Below, piece by piece: positions 12,275-25,128 of a DNA stretch of 64,000 nucleotides (positions are counted from its first letter, which is position 1; the number at the start of each line of letters is the position of its first letter). The translations under genes and the position numbers were made by a program. Below the pieces are notes generated by a model that did no database searches, was not told where the DNA came from, and saw only the letters and a list, made by a program, of their open reading frames with translations. Source of the stretch: Arctopsyche grandis (Eukaryota; Arthropoda; Insecta; Trichoptera; Hydropsychidae); the NCBI RefSeq assembly GCF_051622035.1, contig NC_135355.1:40219986-40283985 (forward strand), in the 5' to 3' direction.

Positions 12275-13440
12275 AGGTTTAATAATAATAATAATAATAA
12301 TAATAATAGCTTTTATTCCAGACGATGAGGAGAATAGTGCAATCCCCAACGCCCATATAAATAATATATAGATAATAAAAAAAGTATTGAAAAATAGTAA
12401 ACAAAAAATAAATAAATAAATACATAAGTAAATATATAAATATTACTGATAATAAATAATAATAATAATAAATAATAATAATAATTATTATAATAAATAA
12501 ATAATAGTAAATAAGTCCAATAATAAATAATAATAATTTTATGTCTATTCAAGGCGGTCGGTGTAGCAGTTCCATCCATCGAACATACAATGAAGAATGC
12601 AAATGAGAAGATGCAGCAGCAAGAAGACAATTAGGCGATAAAAATATACGAAGACGTAGAGAGGCCGCTCTCATCCTGAGAATGGCTTCAAAGTGAGGCA
12701 CATGCCCTTCTACAAACATTTGCGACGCGCTACAGCTCCTAGATAGCCCGAAAAGAGCACGGTAACAGTTGTTGTATTGTACTTTTATCTTCCTCATCGT
12801 CTTCCGCTTGTATCTGGTCCATAATTCACCAGTATAGAGGCTAGTACAAAAGGACATAAATAATTGTCTCTTAACATCTACATTGGAGTGGAAAAATCGT
12901 CTATCCAGCATATTTGCCCTTACACAAATGGCTCTTCTTTGTCTTTCGATGTCACGGTCATCAGATAGATCCTCCGTCAGCAAGTGTCCCAGATACTTGA
13001 CTTCCCTAACAGTTTCAAGATTACGCCCATCTAAAATAATGTTGGGGACGAAATGAGGACCTCGACCGTATCGGAAAATCAATACCATGGATTTACTCGT
13101 ATTATACCGCATATTATGTTCTGCAGCATAACTCGAGCAAACTTCCAGGAGGTGATTCAGAGCTGACAGAGAAGGCGCCAAGATCACCATGTCATCCGCA
13201 TAGCTGATGTGGTTACTGCATATTCCTCCTATGTGGCAACCAACTCCAGTCTTTTGAAGGCGATGTGAAAGTTCATCCACGTAAAGGTTGAATAAGCCAG
13301 GAGACATTGACCCACCCTGTCTAACCCCGCACTTCAAAGAAGCGGGATCAGAGTATGAATTCCCCCAGCGTACATGGCTGAACTGATTCCGGTGCCAGGA
13401 TGCTAAAAACCTCACGATTTGACTTGGAGCTCCCCTTTTT
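12275..13440 (-). mobile_element. 5'-truncated LINE with reverse transcriptase core
   Basis: An intact minus frame of at least 288 codons (12549-13415, open to about 13440) carries reverse transcriptase blocks. These are 'CGVRQGGSMSPGLFNLYVDEL' in two overlapping parts, the catalytic 'SYADDMVIL', 'VKYLGHLLTEDLSDD', then the RT thumb and a C-terminal tail. The N-terminal endonuclease and first RT blocks are missing. The 3' untranslated region runs to an (AAT)n tail at 12281-12308 (plus strand). It is the best preserved RT in the window. The clade is non-LTR but otherwise not assigned. Confidence 0.88.
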
Positions 13441-14261
13441 AACAGTTAGGTAGATAGAAGTCAAATGAATTTGACAGATTTATCTAGACATGAGCTTTGG
13501 TCTTAAAAGTATGTACAAATTATGAAGTATGAAGGTTAATCACCTGGCAACCCTGGGTACATATTACAAAATAGGAATACATATTACAAAATAGATCTTG
13601 GTAGAGTCTGTGGTGAGAGGCAAGCTTTAGAATAATGGAAAACGTCGACTAGTGTTCTGCCTCCGGAGGCCTTATTGCTCATCTGGCGCAGCAGCCCGGA
13701 GAGCACTAGGCACTAAGGCCCTGATGCACTTCGGTGAAAATTCTCCTCAGGGGTTTAAATTTGCGCAACTCTGCAGTTAACCCTGGATATTGCCGATATA
13801 TCATACTTATGTAACGCGGAAAATATTAGAATTCATATTGTTGAGATTAAAGATTGTAGGAAAACAAGCGGTTCTTTATCATATTTTTTCTATTTGACAG
13901 ACCTAGTATGTATGTATGTATATATTATATAATATGAATGTCACAGTGAAATTATAATTTCATTGACCTTTCAGTGAAATCATAACCAGTTAAATCTTCA
14001 CTGGGTATATTTCAGTGAAATTATAATTTTTGACAGTTGGATGATAGTGCTTCGCCGATACGAATCGCGCCACCCCACATCACAACCCCGCCCTTCTCCA
14101 TCCCCACTCCGATACCGAGCTCGCGCTCACACGCCCTCATTCCCACTACCTGTTTCTATTTGGCTTTTTTAATGCCGCATGTGTGGGACTGGATGCGAAA
14201 GCAAACACATCACATCTTAGCAGGTTAGGTTAAGTTAGGGTTGGTTTTATTTATTAACCAG
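13441..14261. other. unassigned intergenic stretch
   Basis: Contains 'cacttcggtgaaaattctcc' near 13729, three 'gtgaaatyataa' motifs (13947-14030), a C-rich block (14069-14150) and the insect-typical 'ggttaggttaagttagg' at 14222. No supported gene. Confidence 0.3.
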
Positions 14262-14401
14262 CAGCATAGACCAGTGGTTAGCATATCTTGCTATGGTCAG
14301 TGTGGTTACGAGTCTATGGTCAGTGTGGTCACACTGGTTCGAGTTCGAGTCATGGTGAGTACGCACCAAGCCAACGAACGGCCCACAGGCCAACTTTTAA
14401 A

Positions 14402-15273
14402 ACCAGTAGCGTACAAAATATCGAAATAAAAATTAAATTTAAAAATTGAAATTAAATATCAAAATTAAAACTATTATTATAATATTAAAATTAAATTCAA
14501 GTATCAAAATAAAATTATAATCATTATATTAAAATTAAAATTAAATATTGAAAGTTAAAGCAGAACATGCACAATTTAAATAAATTTTCGAGATTGACCT
14601 AAAATTAGATCATCAACAATCACATACAGGTAATCCTCGACTTTTGTTTGTCGAAGATGTTTTGACTTACGAAGATTCGCACTAAGATCGAAAAAAAATC
14701 AAAGAATTATTATTTTTACTTCCCCGTAATTCGCAGTTACTGAGAATATATCATGTGTTAGTATGGGTGACCGAGCGATGGTCCCAACCCGGCACGTTGT
14801 CGGTTTATCAAACGAAATTTTTTTAGTCTTCAATTGTTTCTCTCGTCGAAATAAATCAATTAATTAAATCATTTCAGAGGTAAATTTTATCGGATAATGT
14901 CTTCAATTGTTTCTCTCGTCGAAATAAATCAAATAATTAAATCCATCTCATAGGTAAAATTTATCGGATAATGTGTGATTATTAATTTTATTTCAACGAA
15001 AGAAAAAAAAAACCCTTTGACAAATCACCGACATTTTTTTTGTTAAATATTTCATCGACGGCGAAACACAGTAGTTGTCGTGACGACTTATAAGAAACAA
15101 TAACAAAGTTTTTTTCGCTCGTAATTATAATATTTCTCTGGTTGTAATGCGTATCGTGGTAATTCAAAACATTGTTGTAATTCAAAACATCAACGATGAT
15201 CTAATTTTAGCTCAATCTCGCTCTTTAATTTCAATTTTTTAATTTAATTTTTATTTCAATATTTTGTACTGGT
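14402..15273. mobile_element. foldback element with long inverted repeats
   Basis: The left arm begins accagtagcgtacaaaatat and contains 'cgagattgacctaaaattag' (14590). The right arm is its inverse, with 'ctaattttagctcaatctcg' (15201) and 'atattttgtactggt' (15260-15274). The arms extend at least 50 bp at the very ends and include inner matched blocks. No transposase. Confidence 0.6.
14826..14974. repeat. tandem duplication, unit ~73 bp
   Basis: 'gtcttcaattgtttctctcg' begins at 14826 and again at 14899. Each unit ends 'tttatcggataat', with a few differences. It lies inside the foldback element. Confidence 0.8.
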
Positions 15274-16271
15274 TTTATCCTGTTGATTAAAAAAGTTGGC
15301 CCAAAATCGTCGTTGGTTTAGTCCGTAAGCACCATCAGACCTTGGTTTGTAACCAGGTTGCTCGTTTCTTATCAGAGTTTGCCAATTTTTCTGATTTTCA
15401 TTGAAACGATTCCTAGAAAATTGGCTTTCCCTCCCCATTTCTGTCACGAAATCTTGAGTTATTTTGTCATATCTCAGAATTCGCCGGGTTTCTCTCAATA
15501 TATTAATTGAGAGTTTTAATTGATTAATCCATTTCTATTTCTATGATATATTCTTTATCAAATTATATTATATCACATTATGTTTAATTATGCATTGTCT
15601 TATTTAGTCATTTCAGTTTTTATTCTTTTCTTTTTCATTTGTTTGTCTATATGTACTATTTAGATGTATTATGTAAAAATCTATAATTGGGGCTCAGATG
15701 TTATTTTGATATATTTATCCTTTATTTTTATGAATTTCTACATCTGAGGCCTGTTGATTTTTCAATAAATAAATATATGTATGTATCTGTGGATTTTTAT
15801 TGTATAAAATTCGTGTTGTTGTATAAAAATGTTTATTGCGTATTGAATACAATGTTTATTGATCGAATTGTATACGATTTTATGTCTGATGCAATGTCTG
15901 ACCATAGATGTCATGTATGGTATCGAATTATGTAATAATTATGTATTAAAATATATATAATTTCTTGATGTTTATAGTATGTACACTCGTCGCATTGGAG
16001 CGATCTGTAAAGGCGAGTGTACATTAATTGATTCAATAAAAAATTAAGGTTAGGTTTTAATAGGGTTGGTTCTATTTATTTAAAACTAGGTTGTTAGGAT
16101 TGTTGGTACGTTGTAATTAGAATTACAAATTCACTGCCATTGATAAGTGAATTTTTAATTCTATTGTTATACCCGTACTCACTGCTCGAGTCAGTGAAAT
16201 TATAATATTACTGACAATAATAGTTTTACTTTAACATATACATACATTGAATTTTATTCAAAGCTCGTATC

Positions 16272-17419
16272 CAGAGAAATGTTATAATAATAGAAGTGCC
16301 TTTACCAATGCTTTGCTTGTGTCAATAATACGTCTCCATAGCTACGTCGCACGGAATATAATCTGGGTCATCACATACTCACTACAGAAATTAAAGTTTT
16401 ATTTTGATATAGATTTATTTACAATTTGATTGTATGGTGGTGATGGGCGTCGGTGGCCAATCCGCTTCTTTCCTCAGTTGGCGGATTATTTTTATCCACT
16501 TTTTTGTATTTGTCTGTCCTTGGGAACTCTTAAATTAACGTGTAATGTATAGTTTCAACATAAATATGTACAATATAAAATGAACGATGTTTATATTAAA
16601 CTTAAATAATTGCTTATGAATATAATTGAGTATTCGGTGCCACCAAGAGAAATGTTTCTACATTTATTTAAAAATTATTTTACATTTCTCTGGTGCCACC
16701 CCTGAAATTTTATGTAGAATGCGGCCGATCGACATGACACTTTTAAAAACTGTCAAACTACGATGTTAATTGAATAGCATGTTACTTAAATGATCAATTT
16801 ACTTACAAAAATGTATCCCATGTTGTTTATTGTGTTTTTGAATGCATCGTTCAATTTTTATCGATGCACTTGCCCATCTTGCGAGTAATATAAAAAAACA
16901 GAGAAGCTTTTATCGGAGATACGTCAAGCACCAAGCATCAAATACGACTGATGCTAAAATTATTTGAAAACGTCTGTGGACATTCCTCATTTGGGTTTGG
17001 TGCAAACGATCGACAAGCGCCAGACAGACTGAACCACAGATTAACTGAATGGCTGCTTTAAACTCAATTCTCGACTTCACGAATCATAGATTGCATATCA
17101 GATGACGAGTAACCTTTCGATGTGCACAGATGCAATTATTAAAATTTAGTTGGATTCTTCTGGTGAGTTAAATAAGGCAAAATTCGGAACTAAAGTATCA
17201 GAAGCACAGAAAATATATACAGGGTAGGTATATCGGGACTTCGGGTAGATTTCGCTTAGTGTAAGTGCGAGCAGTGCGCACGCATAAGGTACACGTACAG
17301 TTAATCGGTGGTTCAGTCTGTCTGGCGCTTGTCGATCGTTTGCACCGCATCGTCCTCACTTATGAAAATATAATATGACGCCTAAAGTCACTTCTATGTA
17401 TTATTATAACATTTCTCTG
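16272..17419 (-). mobile_element. THAP/P-like DNA element, non-autonomous
   Basis: The terminal inverted repeats are cagagaaatgttataataat (16272) and its inverse ending 17419 (attattataacatttctctg). An imperfect 8-bp target duplication, ctcgtatc / gtcatatc, flanks them. On the minus strand the interior matches 52452-53310, where a start codon opens a THAP-type zinc-finger frame; here that frame is decayed. A second element (16994-17352) is inserted inside. Eight-base duplication, CA..TG ends and a THAP finger fit the P-element superfamily. Confidence 0.75.
16994..17352. mobile_element. nested MULE-like MITE
   Basis: Near-perfect 49-bp inverted repeats (16999-17047 and 17298-17346, one mismatch) begin ggtgcaaacgatcgacaagc. 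Duplicated target tcctcatttg / tcctcactta lies at 16984-16993 and 17353-17362. The second THAP element (near 52497-52525) has the uninterrupted 'tcctcactt' site on its minus strand, which directly confirms the insertion. A 9-10-bp duplication fits the Mutator-like superfamily. Confidence 0.8.
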
Positions 17420-17427
17420 GTCATATC

Positions 17428-17773
17428 AGTTAAAATGGGAAAAGATGATTGTAAAAATAATAGACAGAAGTTTTCATATCAAAATATAATTTATTTTTAT
17501 TTACAATAACGTTTATATAAATAGTTTTTTAGAAAATATTGAAAATAAGCGTATGACTAATATTAAATTACAATTATCTAATATTTTGTACAGTAGAAAA
17601 TATTGCATACAACAAATGAAATTTCAAAGAATTCCAATGATTTACAATATATCCAAAAAATAAATAATAAATAGAAACAGTCAAGTAGTACATAGTTAAA
17701 ATAAAAGTCACAAACTTCAATATACAATACTTTAGTAAGCAATCAATAAAAAAAAAGGTAAAGCGACTTAAAA
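17428..17773 (-). other. 3' untranslated/flanking region of the NPAT gene
   Basis: AT-rich with no other gene. On the minus strand AATAAA-type poly(A) signals lie at about 17485-17500 (plus-strand tttattttta), roughly 280 bases after the NPAT stop. That gives a plausible transcript end. The THAP element begins just beyond. Confidence 0.55.
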
Positions 17774-20700
17774 CTAATAACCATGTAGATGTCTCAATAC
17801 TGTTTCAATATCAAACTTAGTATCGATATTGATAGTTTCCGATTTGGACTTCTTGTTGTGCTCCTCTCCACCTTCATCCTCACGTTTGCGCTTTTCCAAA
17901 TGCGTCTTGGAATCTTTGGTGACTTTCTCCCCATCGATAGTGATCATATGCAACGGCTCAGATCTACCCGCATCAACACACTTACCACTCAAGTCATTTT
18001 CATCAACCACTTCCAATTCAACACTCGCTTGTTTCAGATCCAACACATCATTCTGATTCGAGCCTGCCGTAACATTATGAGAATACGACGGTGAATTTTC
18101 AGGCAAAATGGCCTTGACTGCATTCAACGTCTCACTATCTGGATAGCAACTGTCAACTTCGTACACTACACTATTCACAGGTTCAAAAGACTTAATAGGA
18201 GATAGGGATTCCGTTGTAGAGTTGCTCATTTCGTCTATAAGCAATTGCAGCAAGTTCGATTTGGGTTCGTTACTTACCTTAGTTTGTTTTTTAGTACGTG
18301 CCACTTTCACCGTCTCGGATGCCTTCTTCAATTTAGGATTCGGAGCCATGTCCAACAGACACATGTACTTGGATGATTTCAATGAAATCATTCTCATATC
18401 ATCGATAGCAGTGTCGAAGATCTCGACATTGATCTCTAGATTATCCAAATCAAACTTATCTTGAGACTTTGCAGCTTTTCTTTTACTCTTTTGAGTGGTG
18501 TCGTATGTCATGTGTAAGCAGGTGCCATCAGATTTAGACCATTCGATGTCCACACAAGGTTCGTTCAAGTCTGTTGTTGACGTATCGCCAGAAGTTTCGT
18601 GAGATGATGGTTTATCAACGTTTTCCAAACTGGGTTCCGTCTTATGTTCTGAAAATGGTACCCTACATTCTTCAGTTTTTTTGATGGAATCTTCAGATTG
18701 GACTTTGGTTGAGGACTTTTCAACCATGACGATTGTCTCATTGATGTACAATTCGTTAACGCTTTCAGCGTTACAAAGCGAAACATCAGTAGAGCTAGTA
18801 TTTTTTTCAATATCCTTTGGTGCTTCTACTATTTCTTTTACAGAATCATTTTTTTTAAGATCTGTTTTAGCATCGAAAGGATGTACAATGTCATTTGCTT
18901 GCTCGTCGGGTGAATTTTCACTTTTTTGATGCTCGATTTGGGTACCACTATCATCAGAAACATTTCTACTAGCTGAAACTTCTACTGGATCGGTGGTATT
19001 GGTTGTGAAAGCTCTACCGACTTCAGTTTTGGATAAATCAATACAGCTTTTATAAGATTTCAACGACGAGTTCAGCAAATGCGGTGTGGCATCTTCACGA
19101 GACATCGTCGTTTCGCATTGCTTAGACTCTAGTTTTCGCGGCGTGAAGGACTTTCTTTTATTGAGTTTATCGTCTGATTTCGGAGGCGGCAATTTGTCTG
19201 ACACTTTGGGCGAAGGCATGAAAGAAACAGACTGACATTTGGTCACTTTAATCGCATTCAACTTTTTGAGACGGTCTTCATTAGACAGTGAGGCTGAGGT
19301 GAACTTGAAAAACGGTTGATTTTTAGCCATCATGCTTTTGACAAATGGTTTTTTCTTAGGAGGGGCAGTTTTCATTTCAGCATTACATTTGGCGAGGACG
19401 CGCAGCCTCGTTTCCTCTAAATCGCTTCGTTTAGTCTTGACTTCCAAAACTTTTAATGCAAGCGGATCCTTTTTATCTGTATTTGAAGTCGTCGGAACTT
19501 CATTCGACTGTATATTTTCATTTAGTTCAACTGTTTTTGCTTTGCTTTTTGAAGACTTGACAGGCTTCTTGACGGGTGGCTCCTCGATATCTGAAAACTC
19601 ATCAGAAATAGATAGACTAACGCTAGAATAAGACTGACTTTTTGAATTTTGAGAGGTATCCAAACGTTTCCCTGTTTTATTTTTAGCATTTGACACAACT
19701 TTGGGTTTCTTCTTTACAGTTTTAGTCTTATGTAACGGAGATCCTTTCTTAGAAAACACCTTAACTCTATTTGAACGTCTAGGTCGTAATATTCTAGAGC
19801 TTTTATTGAGCGGTGACGTATTTTTCGTCTCACTTTTACCATTTGATACTGGTTTCTTTTTACTAACGACAACTACAGGTGGTTCTTTCCATTTATCGAC
19901 TTCGTCTGGCATATAGTAAGAACTGCCGCTTGAATAGCCTTTTTTAGACGAATCCGGCGTGGATGCTAGTCGTGTCGCTTTGGATGTAGACACTATAGGT
20001 GTGTTGCCAAATATCGGAGTAGGCATACCCAACATTTTGACGGCAGATATCGGTTCTGTATTGTGTACCGGACTTAAAAACCTCGGCGTTGCCATAGTTA
20101 TATCCAAAAGGTCCGTTTTGATAGGCGTCTCCAAGAGGGCATTCAAATTACACTTGATATTGATCGGATTGGAGCGGCACTCCCTCGGCAATTCAGGAGT
20201 GATGTGAGAAGAGCCGGGTATTTCCATCTCGGATAATTTTGAATCGTTCAGTACAGACTTGGGAGTGATGCTAGTTTTAGGAAGTGACTCGTTTTTATTG
20301 GTTTTGAACGCGGCCGAATTCGAACCGTTTTTCGAATGGCCGTCGACGTTAGCTTTCGATAAAATTTTAACCTTGAAAGTAGACTTGGTTTTAGGAGTCT
20401 TTTTATTTTTGCCCATTCCCAATGGAACAGAACTCTCCTTGACTAGATCGACACTCTTATTTTTAGAATTTCTTTCATGCTTGATCGAATCCGAATGGGA
20501 TGAAGCCTTGCTTATGCCATTATTATCGCCGCCACTCGGCCCTTCGGAAACTTTTTTACAACTCGGATCCGAAGCAAGATGTTTCAAAGTTTGACCATCT
20601 TTTCGACCTTCATCGATCGTCGTATTGGTACTCAACTCCAAATCTTCAATTACAGTCGACAACACATAAGATTCGCTCAATTTACAATCATTAGCCTTAA

Positions 20701-23700
20701 CCGCAGGTTTATCTTCTTCATGAATTGCTTTACCATCACCTGAAACGTTCGATTTCGACTCGGCACCCGTTACACTCTCCAAGCTCTTGTCCAACAATGC
20801 CTCTTCCAGCATTTTCGCTTGAACTTTGATCGAACCGTTCTTCCGAGCTTTACCGATGCTCTTCTTCACATGCTTCTTTTTATTCACATGAGAAACCTCA
20901 ACGGGAGGATTGTTGGAAATGGCCGTCGCTCGCAAATCTCTATCCCAAGAAGATACAGACTTCTTAATTTTCGGTTGATTCTTATTTAAATCAACGTTCA
21001 ACGATACAGTCACATCGCTATTGTCTCGAAGTCCGATATTTTCCTTATTCAAATTGGTCTTACATACTTCGGATATTTCCGAATTTGAAACGCTCACAGT
21101 TTCAATCACAATTTTGCTCTCACAAACCGAGTCTTCTTCTACTATCGCATTAAATAAGCAAGTCTTGCTCGACTGTTCGGCCTTCGGATTCGATGAAAAT
21201 TTCTTTCCGATTCTATTAAACCGCTGTATCCGACTTTTATTCGGAACCATTTGTTTCGGAGACGTTAAAGCCTTTCTTTTGTTATTAACTTCAGATTTTT
21301 CAGGCGTACTGAAGTCCAAAACTCTTATATGTGAATTTTTCTTTGTCGGTGTGGAAGAACATAATTTTTTCTTAAAATTATTCACAGCATCTGGCGTTTT
21401 CAAATTGCTATTACACGCATCACTATTTGATCCCGATTTCAAATCCAAATTCACAATCTTACTCCTATCGTCGTACACCATCAACTTCCCATAAGTGCGA
21501 TCGGATTCGGATTCATCTCGTTTTCCATCATCAATGACTAAATTTCCGTGCTCCAACACGTCTATTAACGAGTTGACTTTTACAAATTCAGCCTCCGTTC
21601 CGCTGTTGATGTTCATTTCACTCTGAATAATATACGGAACGGTCGCATTTGCTTCGGCCATCGTAGTGCTAGATTCAGAAGGGAATACGTCTAGTCCTTT
21701 AGCGTCGAAAATTTTTATATCAATACTCGGCTTTTCAATACTGCTAGTATCTAACAAACTAAACTCGTTCAGCGTTTGTACTTGGGAAACGATATTAATA
21801 AAATTAGATTCTTTACTTTTATCGAAAGCTACATCTCCATAAAAATCTTCAGTCAACGTCGCAGGCTTCATATCTAAAAACCATAAAACAATAACATTAA
21901 CGATTCATATATTAAATATTAAAAACAAAACCATGCCAAATATTTACCAATTTTACTATTCATATCCTTGACCATGATGAGAGTAGGCATTTTCATGATT
22001 TCAGCTTCGGTGAAACCTTTCGATGTTTGCAAATTGGCAGTTTGAATCGTGGAAGCAGTACACGATTTTTCCGACATTTTATGTCTGAAAGAACGCAGAT
22101 TTTTGACTTCTTCGTTGAGATTCTTAAATATTTTCGTCGAAGTATTGGCAGACTCTCGCATTGTATCAATGGAAGGCAATTTCGAAAACTCAAGAAGCTT
22201 ATGAAAATGGGGATCGGGACTGATGTCTGGAGAGATGATTTTTGCACGTTGAATCGTTACATTCGTAGACTTCTTGAATGTAGCAACTGGCATTGGAGCG
22301 TGTTGATTATTAGTAGTATCCTGATGTGTGACTATTTCGGTGCCCAAATTCGGGTTATATACATTTTCCACGGCCAAATTTTGACTTGAACAAGGTGTGT
22401 GAAGTGGTTTGATATTTTCATCTGCACTACTTTTTGGATCACGGATGATGATCGATCCGTTGTTCGATAAGATGTTTGTGTGAACTCTTTCGTTCGACAA
22501 AATGATGATCTTCTGTTCGGGAGCTGAAGGAAGAGTGTTTATATCATCCACTTGAGGCAGTATCTCCTCGTTAGACGGCACACACAATGATAGGTCTTTC
22601 GGATCCAATTCGTTTTCTTCAATGGAAGTCCGTTCATAATTTGCTTTAAGTACGTCCATTTTTTTTCCACCTCTCGGCCTGCGAGGGTATCTCGTCTCGG
22701 AATTACTCGGAGTACATTTGGGATCTGATTTCATCATTTTCATAGACGTATTAAGCATGTGCTCGTCTTTGATATAAGATCTATCTTGCTGACATTCTAC
22801 CTTGGAAGATTTCCAAGAGCGAAGTTTCCGTTTTCCTACATTATCACATGGGAATTTATTATTGCTATCTTCGAAGGAAAATATTGAAGAAGTTGGAGAG
22901 CACGCATTACTTCTGCAAAGAATTTGTATAAAGATTTAATTTTTTCATAATAAACCTAGTAATTGAATAAAAATACGAGATTTGTTCTTACAAAGAATTA
23001 AAAGACTTCTCCGGAGTACTGGTTTCAGGTCGGCTAAGAACGTCTGATTCAGAGCCAGAAAAGTTTCCTCTAGACGTTGCTAAAATTGAAAATAATATGT
23101 TATGTACTTTAATTCAATAAAAATATATTAAATTTCAAACCAGAATACCCTAAAAATAGATACAAACCTAAAACTTCGTTGACTAACTGATCAAACATAG
23201 GATCTTTCTCTGTTTTTTCTACGATAGATTTTATGACAGATTCAATCTGTTGCGAATCATCGTCGAAAGCAGTTGAATCATGAACTTTTTTCAAATCTTT
23301 AGGCGTCGATACATCTTGCCCGTCTTTAAGGGTAAAATCAATAAACTCCGTTTTGTTCAACGAAGAACTAAACAACTTATTGATATTATCAGCAAGTTTT
23401 TCATGCAATTCTGGAAAATCTAAAAAAGCGTTTGCAATAACCTAAAATAAAAAACAATATATTACAAAACATATACCTTCGGCCGGAGTGAATAAATAAT
23501 TTTTAACAACCTGTTTTAAAGTAAAACATGAAATTTTACATCAAAATAATAGACCATTTTGCCTTATATTTCATAAAATTATATATTCAACGACTTTTAT
23601 CATCAAAATAATCACAGGAACATAAATGATGATTTTCATAATAAAAAACACTTCTCCCATAGAAACGCCCATATGGGGACTTTAGAACGAAGCAAGAACT

Positions 23701-24995
23701 TTGAATTATCATTAATCAGTCAAAATTTATCATGATCGACTCAATTAAACAGCAATAGACGAATATTGAGCTTTTATTTGAATACTTTGTAGATATAAAT
23801 CGATTGATTGGAGGCATAGAACATTGTTTAAAATTACTGAAATACTTTATTTAACCTTCCCTTTATACATTCCAACAAAATAACACATTTATACAAAACA
23901 ATACTCACAGTCACATCGAAAGGGTCATTTTTTTCAGTATGATTCAACTTTCTAGCGGAAAAGCAACCTCTGGTTTTGATTGATTTTCTTTTGACGGGTG
24001 TTTTAGAAGCCTTATCGGGGATGTCTCCGTGCTTCATCAAGCCGAGAGCGTGTCGAAAATCCGTCCCGTTGTCGTCTAAATGAGGCCTAATTGCATCAAG
24101 ACCGCTATCGAACGATTTGCTCAGTTCCTTTCTTTGATATTTCAACGGGCGACTTTGACTATCAATAGAATTGAGGAAATCGTTAAAGATATGTTCCTTT
24201 CCTTTGCTCGGACCCTCCTGTCTGTCGAAATCATCCTTATGACCTGGAAACAAACTGAACATGTAATTCGAGCACATTATAAATCAAATCGGCGAAGAGA
24301 AACACTACCATACCGGGTAAGTCGGCTAAATTTGTACCCTCGATAGGATTTTCAACCGAACCAATATGATTATCCTTTCGGCACTCCTTATTGTCTTTTG
24401 AATGCAGACAGCATTTGTGCGATTTTTCAGTTCTGATAGTAACGATACTATCACAGCTATTCCGTCTAGAATGTGTTCTTAAATAAGAAGCTTTGGTACT
24501 TAGATCTAACACTTTATAACTGAAAATTCAAACAAAAACAATGACGATACAATTTTTCATACAAATAAAAACCTTATCAATTTATTCTACCTATTTGATA
24601 TGGGTGGTTCATTCACGTGAATGATTGCTTTATTACTATTACTATTCGACTGTTCAGTTCTAAGTGTATCGGCGAATTTTATCAATACTTTGACTTTGTC
24701 TTCCAAAGTACTGCATTTATCTATGGCTTTTTTGAAATCGTTTGCACAATTTATGCTCGTCACTGAAAATAAAACAATAAAAAAATCAAAATAATTTATA
24801 TACACACAATATGATAGGGAAAAGTGGGTCGAACATTACCGAGGAACTGAACTGCGCAATAGTCGTCTAAGATTTGAATAAGTGACATTCCCATAATCTT
24901 GGTAAAGAAACCTCTGCCTCGACACTCTTCCAAATGCTTCGATGCATTGAAGAATTCATTGTAAGCTTTTATACAATCTTCATCCAATAGGTAAC
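17774..24995 (-). CDS. NPAT: NPAT / Multi sex combs orthologue, exons 2 to last (partial 5')
   Basis: NPAT (Mxc in Drosophila) is the nuclear scaffold of the histone locus body. It is a cyclin E/Cdk2 target that switches on replication-dependent histone genes. Eight exons read on the minus strand with matching splice phases: 24995-24840, 24762-24591, 24519-24314, 24243-23909, 23441-23168, 23079-22992, 22912-21948 and 21873-17774. They give about 2,098 residues. Exon one of this set holds a LisH-like block (YLLDEDCIKAY..FF, then SLIQILDDYCAVQFL). 'VIANAFLDFPELHEKLADN' plus 'INKLF' and 'EKTEKDPMFDQLV' match the conserved vertebrate NPAT region. The 4.1-kb last exon is disordered, Lys/Ser-rich, with SP/TP sites (MATPRFLSP) and a basic stretch before the end. 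The final 'FDIETVLRHLHGY' matches the NPAT C-terminal peptide. A phase-1 acceptor at 24995 requires an upstream exon ending in G that I could not find. Orthology is based on recalled family features. Confidence 0.93.
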
Positions 24996-25128
24996 CTAGA
25001 AACAAAAAAATATAATCAAAACAACTTGGACATACGTATGCTCCCGTACTTGAGATACTGTTCATATAATAATTGATTTTTATTGGGAGACGCCTGGTGT
25101 TTTTCCAACTTTTTAAAGCCATAATTTT

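Larger units (their letters stand above)
14262..16040 (+). mobile_element. SINE copy interrupted by a foldback element
   Basis: The tRNA-like head starts at about 14262 ('cagcatagaccagtggttagc') with a B-box-like 'ggttcgagttcgag' at 14336. After the insertion at 14402-15273 the shared central body resumes (15340-15420: 'cagaccttggtttgtaacc', 'ttatcagagtttgccaa'). The 3' tail hairpin 'cgtcgcattggagcgatctg' is at 15988, followed by an A-rich tail near 16035. The long AT stretch 15500-15970 is an expanded or hybrid body. It is unusually long for this family. Confidence 0.6.

Noticed and set aside
17789..21494. Many plus-strand frames opposite the NPAT exons
   Set aside because: They are shadows of a long coding exon. 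They have no splice structure or recognisable domain.
24796..25122. Open frame running upstream of the NPAT LisH exon, starting MALKSWKNTRR
   Set aside because: A classical polypyrimidine tract and acceptor lie at 24996, exactly where the LisH homology begins. The upstream part has no LisH-start character and runs into a SINE.
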